The notes under the pieces were generated by a model. That model saw only the letters and a list, made by a program, of their open reading frames with translations. It was not told the DNA's origin and searched no databases. From Methanosarcina sp. ERenArc_MAG2 (GTDB lineage Archaea; Halobacteriota; Methanosarcinia; Methanosarcinales; Methanosarcinaceae), in the NCBI GenBank assembly GCA_023955635.1, contig JAMXHR010000017.1:248001-312000 (forward strand): a stretch of 64,000 nucleotides of DNA, given 5' to 3'. A program made the position numbers and the translations under genes. Shown here piece by piece: positions 57,324 through 64,000 of this stretch. Numbering within the stretch: position 1 is the first letter of the stretch; each line of letters starts with the position of its first letter.

Positions 57324-58174
57324 TTAACTTCTATTTCTGAACGCAACTTTCTCCCCACAGTACTTATGCAGTTTTTTCGTGCCTCCTGCTTCGCTGACAA
57401 TAGTGAGCATTGTCACGGGATCAAGGATCCGGGTTCCCATTACTGCGGTAATTCCTCGTTTGAAAAAAGGTTCAGGGTAGAGTGGAGCGCTTGGGCCGAG
57501 CAAGACAATTTCCCTTGCTGTACCTCGAAGAGAAAGGAGTTCATCGAAAGTCCTGTTGGCGAGAGTACTTGCACTGAGGATAATCACATCCGATGCAGGG
57601 AGAATCTCTCGGGCTTTTTCCGAGGATAGGGTCCTGGTTTGAGGAGATTCGATTTCACGCTTTTCGAGGACAGTAAGTTTATCTGTTATTTTCAGGATTT
57701 TAGGGATGAGGGGGCCGAAATAGCCTACCATTGCAACCCTGTCTTCAGGTTTTATAAGATCAAGGATATCTATGTCCGAAGCCGGAAAGTTTTCAGGTTT
57801 GAGATTCCGCAGCATATGAAAAAGAGCGTTTGCTGCTGCAATCCCAATTGCAGTTTCAAGGGGTTCCTTGAAAGGGCCAGTTCAAGCACTTTATTTGCAT
57901 TTCTGCCTTTTATCGTGTCCTCAAAGCCCAGGGAAGGACAGCCGGAAAATTCGTAAAGCGGAGTACAGGCCACACCTCCGTAGTTTTCGGAAAGCAGCAC
58001 TCCGGTATAGGCGAGCCCTATTCTGACATCTTCTACCTTAATTTTTTCAAGCACAGGACCGAATTCGCGCCTGAGTTCCTCTACAAGGGAGAATAATATC
58101 GTATTTTCTATTTCTCCGTTCTGATTTTCTTTTTCATACAGTTTTGTTTTTTGAAAGTTTTCAGCTTCTGGCAT
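57324..58174 (-). CDS. DUF364 family protein (frameshift)
   Basis: About 283 residues when restored, from MPEAENFQK with AAGGTGG upstream. The N-terminal part has VRIGLAYTGVLLSENYGGVA and CTPLYEF. At the G run 57860-57863 one added base gives NPLETAIGIAAANALFHMLR. The C-terminal Rossmann-like DUF364 domain has VAMVGYFGPLIPKI, LPASDVIILSASTLANRT and VVLLGPSAPLYPEPFF-like sequence. This family is described as a putative heavy-metal chelation domain and often neighbours metal uptake genes. Its biochemical role is unknown. Confidence 0.8.
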
Positions 58175-58346
58175 TCGACCACCTTTTTTAGTATGGAATC
58201 TAGATATGTCTGAACATACATATCGGGTAATAAAGTTTTTCGAAAGCCAGAGTATCAAAATATTCAATAATTGTTTTTGCAACCGTTTAGGGTTGCTTTC
58301 GAGCCTATTGGCTTAAAAAATGATTTTAAGGCTTTTTTTGATTTTA

Positions 58347-58988
58347 TTAAATCTCAAGCAATCTCTTTCTATATTTTCCCAGCTCTTCAGCCCCTTTTTC
58401 CCTGGACATACTGCTCGCTCCGTAAATTACGTATGAAGGCAGCACTTCCATTCCCATATATTCAAAAATGCAATGAGTTATCGACTCCAGGTGCTTATTA
58501 AGGTCTCCATGGGCCCCTCCCTCGGAATACATCTCTTTCGGAGCTCCAGTAGTTGTAACAAGCATTGCGGATTTTCCTTTGAAGAGTCCGGTATTGTAGG
58601 CACTGTTTGTAACAGGGTTAAATCCAAACCCAGGCGCTAGGATGCGGTCGATCCATCCTTTCATTATAGCTGGCATGAAAGTGAAATAAATCGGGAACTG
58701 AAAGATTAAGAGGTCAGCCCATTTCACTTTTCCCATCTCTTCCTTGATGTCAGGAGCAAAAGCCCCTGTCTTTGAGGCATTGAGGGCTTCAAGGAAGGGG
58801 TTGAAAACATCCGGTTTTTTCCTTTCCGGAAAATCCGAAGATTTCAGGATAGGGTCAAACTTCATAGCGTAAAGGTCAGAAAGCTTTACTTCGTATCCTT
58901 TTTCCTGTAAGGCAGCAAAGGCTGTATTTTTTAAAGCGCCGTTAAAAGATTTCGGTTCCGGATGTGCGTAAATGTACAAAATTTTCAT
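58347..58988 (-). CDS. NAD(P)H dehydrogenase (quinone)-like flavoprotein
   Basis: 213 residues, flavodoxin-like fold of the NQO/MdaB family. YIYAHPEPKSFNGAL is the FMN/FAD phosphate loop, WADLLIFQFPIYFTFMPAIM the flavin-side segment, and MLVTTTGAPKEMYSEGGAHG the later loop. Probably reduces quinones or similar acceptors in two-electron steps. No coupling to neighbours. Confidence 0.88.
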   Translation of the reverse strand: MKILYIYAHPEPKSFNGALKNTAFAALQEKGYEVKLSDLYAMKFDPILKSSDFPERKKPDVFNPFLEALNASKTGAFAPDIKEEMGKVKWADLLIFQFPIYFTFMPAIMKGWIDRILAPGFGFNPVTNSAYNTGLFKGKSAMLVTTTGAPKEMYSEGGAHGDLNKHLESITHCIFEYMGMEVLPSYVIYGASSMSREKGAEELGKYRKRLLEI

Positions 58989-59136
58989 TCAATTCCCCTC
59001 ATTATATCTATGAAATTCATTTCCCTGAATCAAAATGTGAGGTTATCCGGCAGGGTCACAAATTTGGACCGTGTCTTCAAATGCATGCCTACATTATGGA
59101 ATGTTGGTAGATAGATAACTATGCGAAAGGGTACAT

Positions 59137-59250
59137 AATTGCCCCTACTGTGGAGTATCTGTTAACCGTGATCTTAACGCTTCTATTAATATACTCAGAT
59201 TGGGATTACAATCGGTTCGTAAAACCGATAGATGCCCCTCACTGGAGTGA
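59137..59250 (+). pseudogene. TnpB C-terminal remnant with IS605-like end hairpin
   Basis: NCPYCGVSVNRDLNASINIL followed by a stop is the end of a TnpB (IS200/IS605 OrfB) protein: the second half of its zinc finger and the RDLNA catalytic Asp. The overlapping hairpin CCCCTCACT-GG-AGTGAGGGG (59234-59253) resembles the right-end structure of such elements. The rest of the gene is gone. Confidence 0.8.
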
Positions 59251-59253
59251 GGG

Positions 59254-59835
59254 GAGCCGTCATATCGTATGAAGTCTTATGCTGCTGGTTTTTAAATTTA
59301 ATCGCTTATAGTCTTATAACATCAACAATTATAATAGCAGATTTTTATGTATGTGCCTTGAAACCTCCAAATAAACGGATATATAGCTTTATTTAAATAT
59401 ATAAGATATTAATGGAGCTTGATACGTATTTAATCCATCATTTTGGGTTATATAAAAAATCAAAAGTTTAGAAAAACTTATTTTCTGAAATAACTCCCTT
59501 TCAACTCTTTCTGCCTTAAAATAAGTTTATGCTCCAGGCAAGAAAATTCCTTAATCGACAGCCAATAAAGAATACTTTGAAGATACGATTGTGTATATGA
59601 ATCACTGATCAAATTTGAAAAAACACACTCATCCCCTATTTTCTGGAAAAATGTAGAGAGATTTTTATGCCTAAGATTTTCAGCAACTTACTTTAAAAAA
59701 TTGAAGTTTTAGGTGCTGTATAAGTATTAAAATGAGTTATTTGTAGATATATGCAGAATTAAAAATTTAAAAACTCTTATTTTACTCATAAAACCCTTTA
59801 AAACTCTTATTTTGTTAATTAAATCGTTTTAAGCT
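59254..59835. other. AT-rich spacer
   Basis: No gene recognised. It leads into the conserved leader element at 59836. Confidence 0.35.
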
Positions 59836-59912
59836 CTATTTTGTTATAAGTATATTTATATTTAAGCTCGTTAATTTTAAAATTGTCAAGCTGCGACTAG
59901 TCGGCAAGACAA
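59836..59912 (+). ncRNA. Conserved leader with hairpin-AAGACAA motif, copy 2
   Basis: CTATTTTGTTATAAGTATAT, then TTATATTTAAGC and TTGTCAAGCTGCGACTAGTC, then GGCAAGACAA, matches 39324-39397 base for base over most of its length. It lies about 165 bases before the secreted protein gene at 60077. Since the genes it precedes share only a signal peptide type, conservation of the leader suggests its own function in regulation. Confidence 0.45.
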
Positions 59913-59935
59913 CCATAATAAGTGAATATATTATC

Positions 59936-59960
59936 GACCGGCAGATCGCCGGGAAGACAA
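59936..59960 (+). ncRNA. Second hairpin-AAGACAA unit
   Basis: GACCGGCAGATCGCCGGGAAGACAA: a perfect CCGGC/GCCGG-type stem followed by the same AAGACAA tail as the units at 39371 and 59884. It therefore occurs twice in tandem in this leader. Confidence 0.4.
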
Positions 59961-60076
59961 CTTAACGAACACAACTTAAAGAACAAAACCGATGCTTTCA
60001 GAAACAAATCTGGAATTTATCGGTATTGATTTTCTAGTATAATATTGGATTTGAATAAATGTATGGAGTGGGGTAT

Positions 60077-60406
60077 ATGTTGAAAATGAAAAAGATATTC
60101 GGTATTTTACTGGCAGTTTGTTTTGTACTGTCAGTGACAGCTGCAGCAGCAAGCGCAGGTCCGGCTAATTACTTTAAAGACAAGAAAGATTTCAGGTATG
60201 ATGACCACCGCTACGACAAAAAAGACCGCTACGACAAAAAAGATTTCAGGTATAATGACCACCGCTACGACAACAAGAAGAGACACTATCATCCTTCTCA
60301 CTGGGGAAAACAGAGAGTAGGTCACAGAGAGTTTAGGAATCACTCCTGGACTATTGTCTATGTATACATACAGGTCTTCATAAAAGAATACTGGACATAC
60401 TATTAA
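60077..60406 (+). CDS. Secreted Asp/Tyr/Arg/His-rich protein
   Basis: 109 residues from MLKMKKIFGILLAVCF, GGAGTGGGG upstream. Signal peptide ends AAAASAG, much like the heptad proteins at 39622 and 40146. The mature protein has imperfect repeats KKDFRYDDHRYDKKDRYDKK and DFRYNDHRYDNKKRHYHPSH. Many His and Asp residues could bind metal ions. The C-terminal half (WTIVYVYIQVFIKEYWTYY) is aromatic and hydrophobic. Function unknown. Confidence 0.7.
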   Translation: MLKMKKIFGILLAVCFVLSVTAAAASAGPANYFKDKKDFRYDDHRYDKKDRYDKKDFRYNDHRYDNKKRHYHPSHWGKQRVGHREFRNHSWTIVYVYIQVFIKEYWTYY

Positions 60407-60522
60407 AACCATAAAGGAAGCAATTAAAATTTTATAAACATTTAACTGGCTAGCGTAAGTATTAATCATGCTGAAGTTAGCTAGTTAGATAATTCTGTTT
60501 TTGATGTTTATATTTTTTTCTA

Positions 60523-60737
60523 TGGGGCACGACTCAGTACCAAAATCCAGTGATGAACGTAAAATTAAAAATCACTAGATTTTGTAATTGGTTCCAATCC
60601 TTGTGATTTTACTTCTAGGTTGAAGCCTTTAGATGTCGAATGTTAATTTTGATTGGAGGCTGAATTCTTCTTACGAATTCAGATTTTCAATCAAGAAATG
60701 CAAAAATCACTAGATTTTGGACCAGAGTCATGGGGCA
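60523..60737. repeat. Inverted-repeat (MITE-like) element
   Basis: GACTCAGTACCAAAATCCAGTGAT at 60531 and, inverted, ATCACTAGATTTTGGACCAGAGTC ending at 60729 (about 20 of 24 matching). A solo end occurs near 29586-29613. No coding sequence inside. Confidence 0.6.
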
Positions 60738-61185
60738 CTCTATCCCAAACTAACAGCATGAACTCTGTTTGATCTCTTTTCTGCGTCAGCAAGTGAAGAT
60801 ACACATGACAGAGATCAGCAAATATAAAAACACACGTCATAACTTTGAATTGTATGAAGAAAACAGAAGCGTGAAGACCAGTTATACATAATAATATGTA
60901 TGCTTCTGTCAAATTTGGGTTACAAAGAAGGTTCCCTTTTGGGTTTCCAAGACTGATGCAAAGAAGGCTACAATTCCGGTCTTGAAGACTGCCTTAAACC
61001 TGGACAAGAAGAAGTTCTTACGAAGATTGCTGATCTCAAAATCGATGATGTATGAACCCTAAACACAAAAGAGACTACACAGAGAGCTTTAAAAATGGAT
61101 ACTTTAACAACTACCACGATGAGAGATTTAAATGCTTAGAAAAATGATAGATTATACAACTATTGTCTATCAATTTCTACAGGGG
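60738..61185. other. Spacer with unrecognised open stretch
   Basis: A frame around 60925-61065 reads TKKVPFWVSKTDAKKATIPV and on to a stop, without a clear start; it matches nothing I know. Otherwise no feature. Confidence 0.3.
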
Positions 61186-61316
61186 CAGTGTGCTGGTTTT
61201 TCTGTAAAATCACAAATATCAAGACATATTGAATAGAATATTCGATGTCAGAAGCTTTATTTTATCCATAGTGTACAAAAATTTAACTTCAGATTTACAG
61301 AAAAATCGGCACACTG
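61186..61316. repeat. Inverted-repeat (MITE-like) element
   Basis: CAGTGTGCTGGTTTTTCTGTAAA at 61186 and the inverted TTTACAGAAAAATCGGCACACTG ending at about 61315, with about 85 AT-rich bases between. No gene. Confidence 0.6.
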
Positions 61317-61410
61317 GCTGTTACCTCATTCTTTGAAGCGGAAGCATACGAAAAATTATGTATTTACTTATGAATCAGCTATCATTAAACTAAATTTCTG
61401 CATTAGCTAA

Positions 61411-61986
61411 TTAAGCGTTGAGCTTTTTTAAAAGCCAGGCCATGTTCTGCCCCAGAACTTGCATTGTCCGGATACCTTCTTCATCTTTTTCAACGTCTCC
61501 CTCGTCAAGGCCTATCCCCATATTCCAGTAATTTGACCCCGGAATTATCATCTGGGAAATTGTGAAAAAATGGTTGATAGAGTCAAAGACATGAACTGAG
61601 CCTGCCCTTCTTACTGCAACAATGGCTGCTCCTACCTTTCGTCTGAAAAGTTCGCCGTTGGCTTTGGAAACAAACCCTGCTCTATCTATCAAAGCTTTGA
61701 GCTCAGGGGTCAGGTCTGCAAAATAGGTCGGAGAGGCAAGAATAATACCGTCGGCTTCAAGCATCTTTTCTATGCAATTGTTTACGATATCCTTATCTAT
61801 AACACATTTCTTGTCTTTGTTTTCAAAACATTTCCCACAGGCAATGCAACCGTGGATACTCTTTCCCCCTACATGCACGGTTTCTGTTTCAATTCCTTCC
61901 CTCTCAAGCTCGGTAAGGACATGCCTGATCAGGATTTCTGTGTTTCCGTCCTTTCTAGGGCTTCCGTTAAATGCAACAACTTTCAT
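61411..61986 (-). CDS. Iron-sulfur flavoprotein (Isf family)
   Basis: 191 residues. FMN-binding loop NGSPRKDGNTEIL near the N-terminus, compact cysteine motif GCIACGKCFENKDKKC (C-x2-C-x2-C-x6-C) for a [4Fe-4S] cluster, and SPTYFADLTPELKALIDRAG typical of NADPH-dependent FMN reductase-like Isf. In Methanosarcina, Isf proteins accept electrons from ferredoxin and have been tied to oxygen and peroxide reduction. First gene read from the right of a loose group of flavin genes. Confidence 0.92.
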   Translation of the reverse strand: MKVVAFNGSPRKDGNTEILIRHVLTELEREGIETETVHVGGKSIHGCIACGKCFENKDKKCVIDKDIVNNCIEKMLEADGIILASPTYFADLTPELKALIDRAGFVSKANGELFRRKVGAAIVAVRRAGSVHVFDSINHFFTISQMIIPGSNYWNMGIGLDEGDVEKDEEGIRTMQVLGQNMAWLLKKLNA

Positions 61987-62027
61987 TTATCCATCTCCTT
62001 CAGTTGTCTATCTTTATTTTTTTCTTA

Positions 62028-62600
62028 TTAGTTCTCTTTCAGGCCTTTTCCTATTTTCCAGGCGGCTCCGGCATAGTCCCCCACTGCCCAGTAGCTGTTG
62101 TCAGGCATGGTAAGGAGCAGGGGTTTCATTTTCTTAATATCGGGCTTCCCTTGAGTAAGGCACTGCTCTTCGGAATAAGCGGCAATAATTTCTCCCACAA
62201 AAAAGTAGTGTGTTGGAAACTCTAAGGTTTCGACCAGCCGGCACTCAAGGTTCACAGTACACTTTTTGATCATGGGCGCTGTCCCTAACTCTCCGTAAAA
62301 TATTTCAAACAAGTCGGATTTGTCAATCTTTTCCCCGGAGACAAGCCCGCAGTAATCGGTTTCTTTAATCATATCCTTTCCGGGAAAATTGACGCTGAAG
62401 AACCCATTTTTCTTTATACCCTCTGGCGTGTAATGGGATTTGTGTACTCCCATTCCAATCATCGGAGGGTTTGCATTCACACGGCTGGCCCAGCCCAGGG
62501 CCATGAAATTGGCTTTTCCTTTAACTTTTGCCCCGAGAAGGGTTACCGGCATAGGACAGACGAATACATTGTTATTGATCTTGATTTTCTCTGCCACCAT
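62028..62600 (-). CDS. Flavin reductase family protein (FMN-binding split barrel)
   Basis: 190 residues. VFVCPMPVTLLGAKVKGKAN, FMALGWASRVNANPPMIGMG, FSVNFPGKDMIKETDYCGLV and CLVETLEF-like region, then HYFFVGEIIAAY. This is the flavin-reductase-like FMN-binding split barrel found widely in methanogens. It could pair with the neighbouring Isf or flavodoxin-like genes. Confidence 0.9.
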   Translation of the reverse strand: MVAEKIKINNNVFVCPMPVTLLGAKVKGKANFMALGWASRVNANPPMIGMGVHKSHYTPEGIKKNGFFSVNFPGKDMIKETDYCGLVSGEKIDKSDLFEIFYGELGTAPMIKKCTVNLECRLVETLEFPTHYFFVGEIIAAYSEEQCLTQGKPDIKKMKPLLLTMPDNSYWAVGDYAGAAWKIGKGLKEN

Positions 62601-62718
62601 GGTACTTTTCCCCAGCCTATTTATGCATTCATATTACATCGAGTTTGATGGCGCGTTTTCAAAAAAATATATGGAAGTATAATTTGAAGAATGAAATCAA
62701 TAAATTACAACTTTTTAA

Positions 62719-63006
62719 TCACAATTTTTTGTATACATTAATTTCAGTTTCTTTTTCAAGATATTCTGAAAGCAAAGGAAATATCTCTCTAAAATGATTG
62801 GAGTTTAAGTGTTTATCCAGGCTGTTTTCATCCTTCCACTCTTCTAGCATAGTCAAAATTCCTGAATTCTCTAATTCCTGGTATATCCCATATTCTATGC
62901 ATCCCTCTTCTTTTAATGATTCTCCAACAAGGTTTTTACATAAACCTATGAATTCTTGAATTTTTTCAGGTTTGACATTGTTTTTTGCAACAACTCTTAT
63001 CGTCAA
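62719..63006 (-). CDS. Antibiotic-biosynthesis monooxygenase (ABM) domain protein
   Basis: 95 residues. IRVVAKNNVKPEKIQEFIGL, then EEGCIEYGIYQELENSGILT, LEEWKDENSLDKHLNSNHF, LLSEYLEKE. The single ferredoxin-like ABM fold, with EEW and HLNSNHF as hallmarks, is found in quinol monooxygenases such as YgiN. Substrate unknown. Confidence 0.88.
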   Translation of the reverse strand: MTIRVVAKNNVKPEKIQEFIGLCKNLVGESLKEEGCIEYGIYQELENSGILTMLEEWKDENSLDKHLNSNHFREIFPLLSEYLEKETEINVYKKL

Positions 63007-63275
63007 TAAATCACCAGCTTCTTATAAAACCAATTTTTCCTAAAATTCCCGGACTTCTATTAGCTTTTCTCTGCCAGGGATGTGTTGTGGGAAGGCTTTT
63101 TTGCATTTCCCGCATTCAAAACCTGAAAGCACGGCTCTGTCCCTCAAGCAGGCTATCATAGATAAATTTTGGTTCTCTTAAGACTCCATTTGCGGATTCA
63201 AATCTTTGGGATCTTCTATTTTGATATTCTTTTTCTGAAGCAGTACAGAGTTTCGATTTTGCCGGTTTTACAGCT

Positions 63276-63798
63276 TCATTTTTTCTTCTGACCGTACCTG
63301 TTGTGGTAAACTTTCTCTTCCCTGTACCGGTCCTGAGGTCCGGGGTTTGGGCAGGATAGCCTATAGGTACAAAAGCCAGAGGAATTACATGTTCAGGCAG
63401 CCCAAAAGCTTTCCTAAAACCTTCAATCCGATCCTTTATCGGATAGATTCCTGTCCAGACTGCTCCAACCCCGACAGCATGAGCTGCAAGCAGGAGATTC
63501 TGGGTTGCTGCCGAACAGTCCTGCACCCAGTATCCGGGAACTTTTCCTGAGTCGTGTCTCCGCAGATAAGGATTGCAAGGGATGCTTCCCTGCACATGCC
63601 AGCATAAGGGCTGAATGTAGGAATTTCTTCGAGGAGCTTTCTGTCATCAATAACAATGAAGACCCAGGGCTGGGAATTGACAGCAGAAGGAGCGCTCATT
63701 GCAGCCCGGAGCAGTTCAGTAACAAGCTCCTGGGAAACTGGTCGGTCTGTGTATTTTCTGATGCTTCTCCGAGTGTGAATTGCTTCAAGAGTATCCAT
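63276..63798 (-). CDS. Nitroreductase family protein (two frameshifts)
   Basis: About 174 residues when restored, from MDTLEAIHTRRSIRKYTDRP with AGGAAAC upstream. The FMN-binding R-R-S-I-R-K and APSAVNSQPWVFIVI are in the first frame. Adding a base at the G run 63536-63538 gives EKFPGYWVQDCSAATQNLLL and HAVGVGAVWTGIYP. A second added base near 63346 gives NPGPQDRYREEKVYHNRYGQ and a stop at 63276. Without correction the tail runs on as unrelated residues to 63116. Confidence 0.87.
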
Positions 63799-63874
63799 AT
63801 CGATGTTTCCTATCCATTCTGAAAAGATTTGAGTGAGAAAACGCATCTCGAATTCTCCTCACTCTGCTCGTCTT

Positions 63875-64000
63875 TTACTTAAACAGGTTCATACCTGTAT
63901 TTTTCGCTTTTTCCATAAGTTCAGTATTGGCCTTGACTTCTCCGGGGGCGTGGTATCCGACTGCCACCAGGGTATCCTTTACTTCCATGCGCATAAAGTT
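63875..64000 (-). CDS. C-terminal end of a flavodoxin-like protein (partial)
   Basis: Open from the window edge, ending NFMRMEVKDTLVAVGYHAPG, then EVKANTELMEKAKNTGMNLF and a stop. It has the look of the last 40 residues of a multimeric-flavodoxin or NAD(P)H oxidoreductase, consistent with the adjacent redox genes, but too little is visible for a firm call. Confidence 0.5.
   Translation of the reverse strand, partial: NFMRMEVKDTLVAVGYHAPGEVKANTELMEKAKNTGMNLFK

Noticed and set aside
59884..59960. Known riboswitch class in the leader of the secreted protein
   Set aside because: The hairpin-AAGACAA units match no riboswitch consensus I can recall, so it is listed only as an unassigned conserved leader.

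Overview
The window is chromosomal DNA of a methanogenic archaeon, almost certainly a Methanosarcina or close relative. Supporting this are a complete fmdEFACDB formylmethanofuran dehydrogenase operon, a two-subunit archaeal pyruvate carboxylase next to a biotin ligase, an MTH865-family protein, an iron-sulfur flavoprotein, archaeal TATA boxes, secreted low-complexity proteins, a PGF-CTERM-like protein, and long AT-rich spacers full of insertion-sequence debris. The species cannot be fixed from the sequence alone.

Layout. 0-5.2 kb: pycB-pycA, birA and a surface protein, all on the minus strand. 5.4-8.6 kb: an IS630-type element inserted exactly at the junction of two TA-flanked MITEs, then an IS1634-like transposase. 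8.8-37 kb: an island of nickel/peptide-type ABC transporters (solute-binding lipoprotein, two permeases, two ATPases) interleaved with small class I SAM methyltransferases. Three nearly complete transporter sets are present (9.8-17.7, 21.7-27.2 and 30.9-36.1 kb), plus relics of further ones. At least five intact methyltransferases lie beside them, with several broken copies. In the third set a methyltransferase opens the operon and another closes it with an ATGA overlap. 37-41 kb: an alpha/beta hydrolase and a tandem pair of secreted tryptophan-heptad proteins. 41-47 kb: an MTH865-like protein and a molybdate/tungstate uptake region (modC, modB, a modA relic, a Mop protein, an aldehyde dehydrogenase, an intact modA). 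47.9-54 kb: fmdEFACDB, the molybdenum formylmethanofuran dehydrogenase, which fits the neighbouring metal uptake genes. 54-64 kb: a broken methyltransferase, a cytochrome-b5-like lipoprotein, a PGF-CTERM-like protein, a DUF364 protein, a TnpB relic, a secreted His/Tyr/Asp-rich protein and a run of flavin-linked redox genes.

How it works together. PycBA would make oxaloacetate, with BirA biotinylating PycB. Mod proteins would supply molybdate for FmdB. The repeated pairing of nik-type transporters with methyltransferases suggests one function, perhaps import and methyl-modification of a metal ligand, but this is inference.

Caution. About 17 genes are interrupted by single-base shifts, nearly all consistent with one missing base and most of them in a homopolymer. 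I read most of these as sequence or assembly errors and give the full restored extent. A smaller group (methyltransferase and solute-binding-protein relics, transposase remnants) looks truly decayed. No tRNA, rRNA or CRISPR array was seen.
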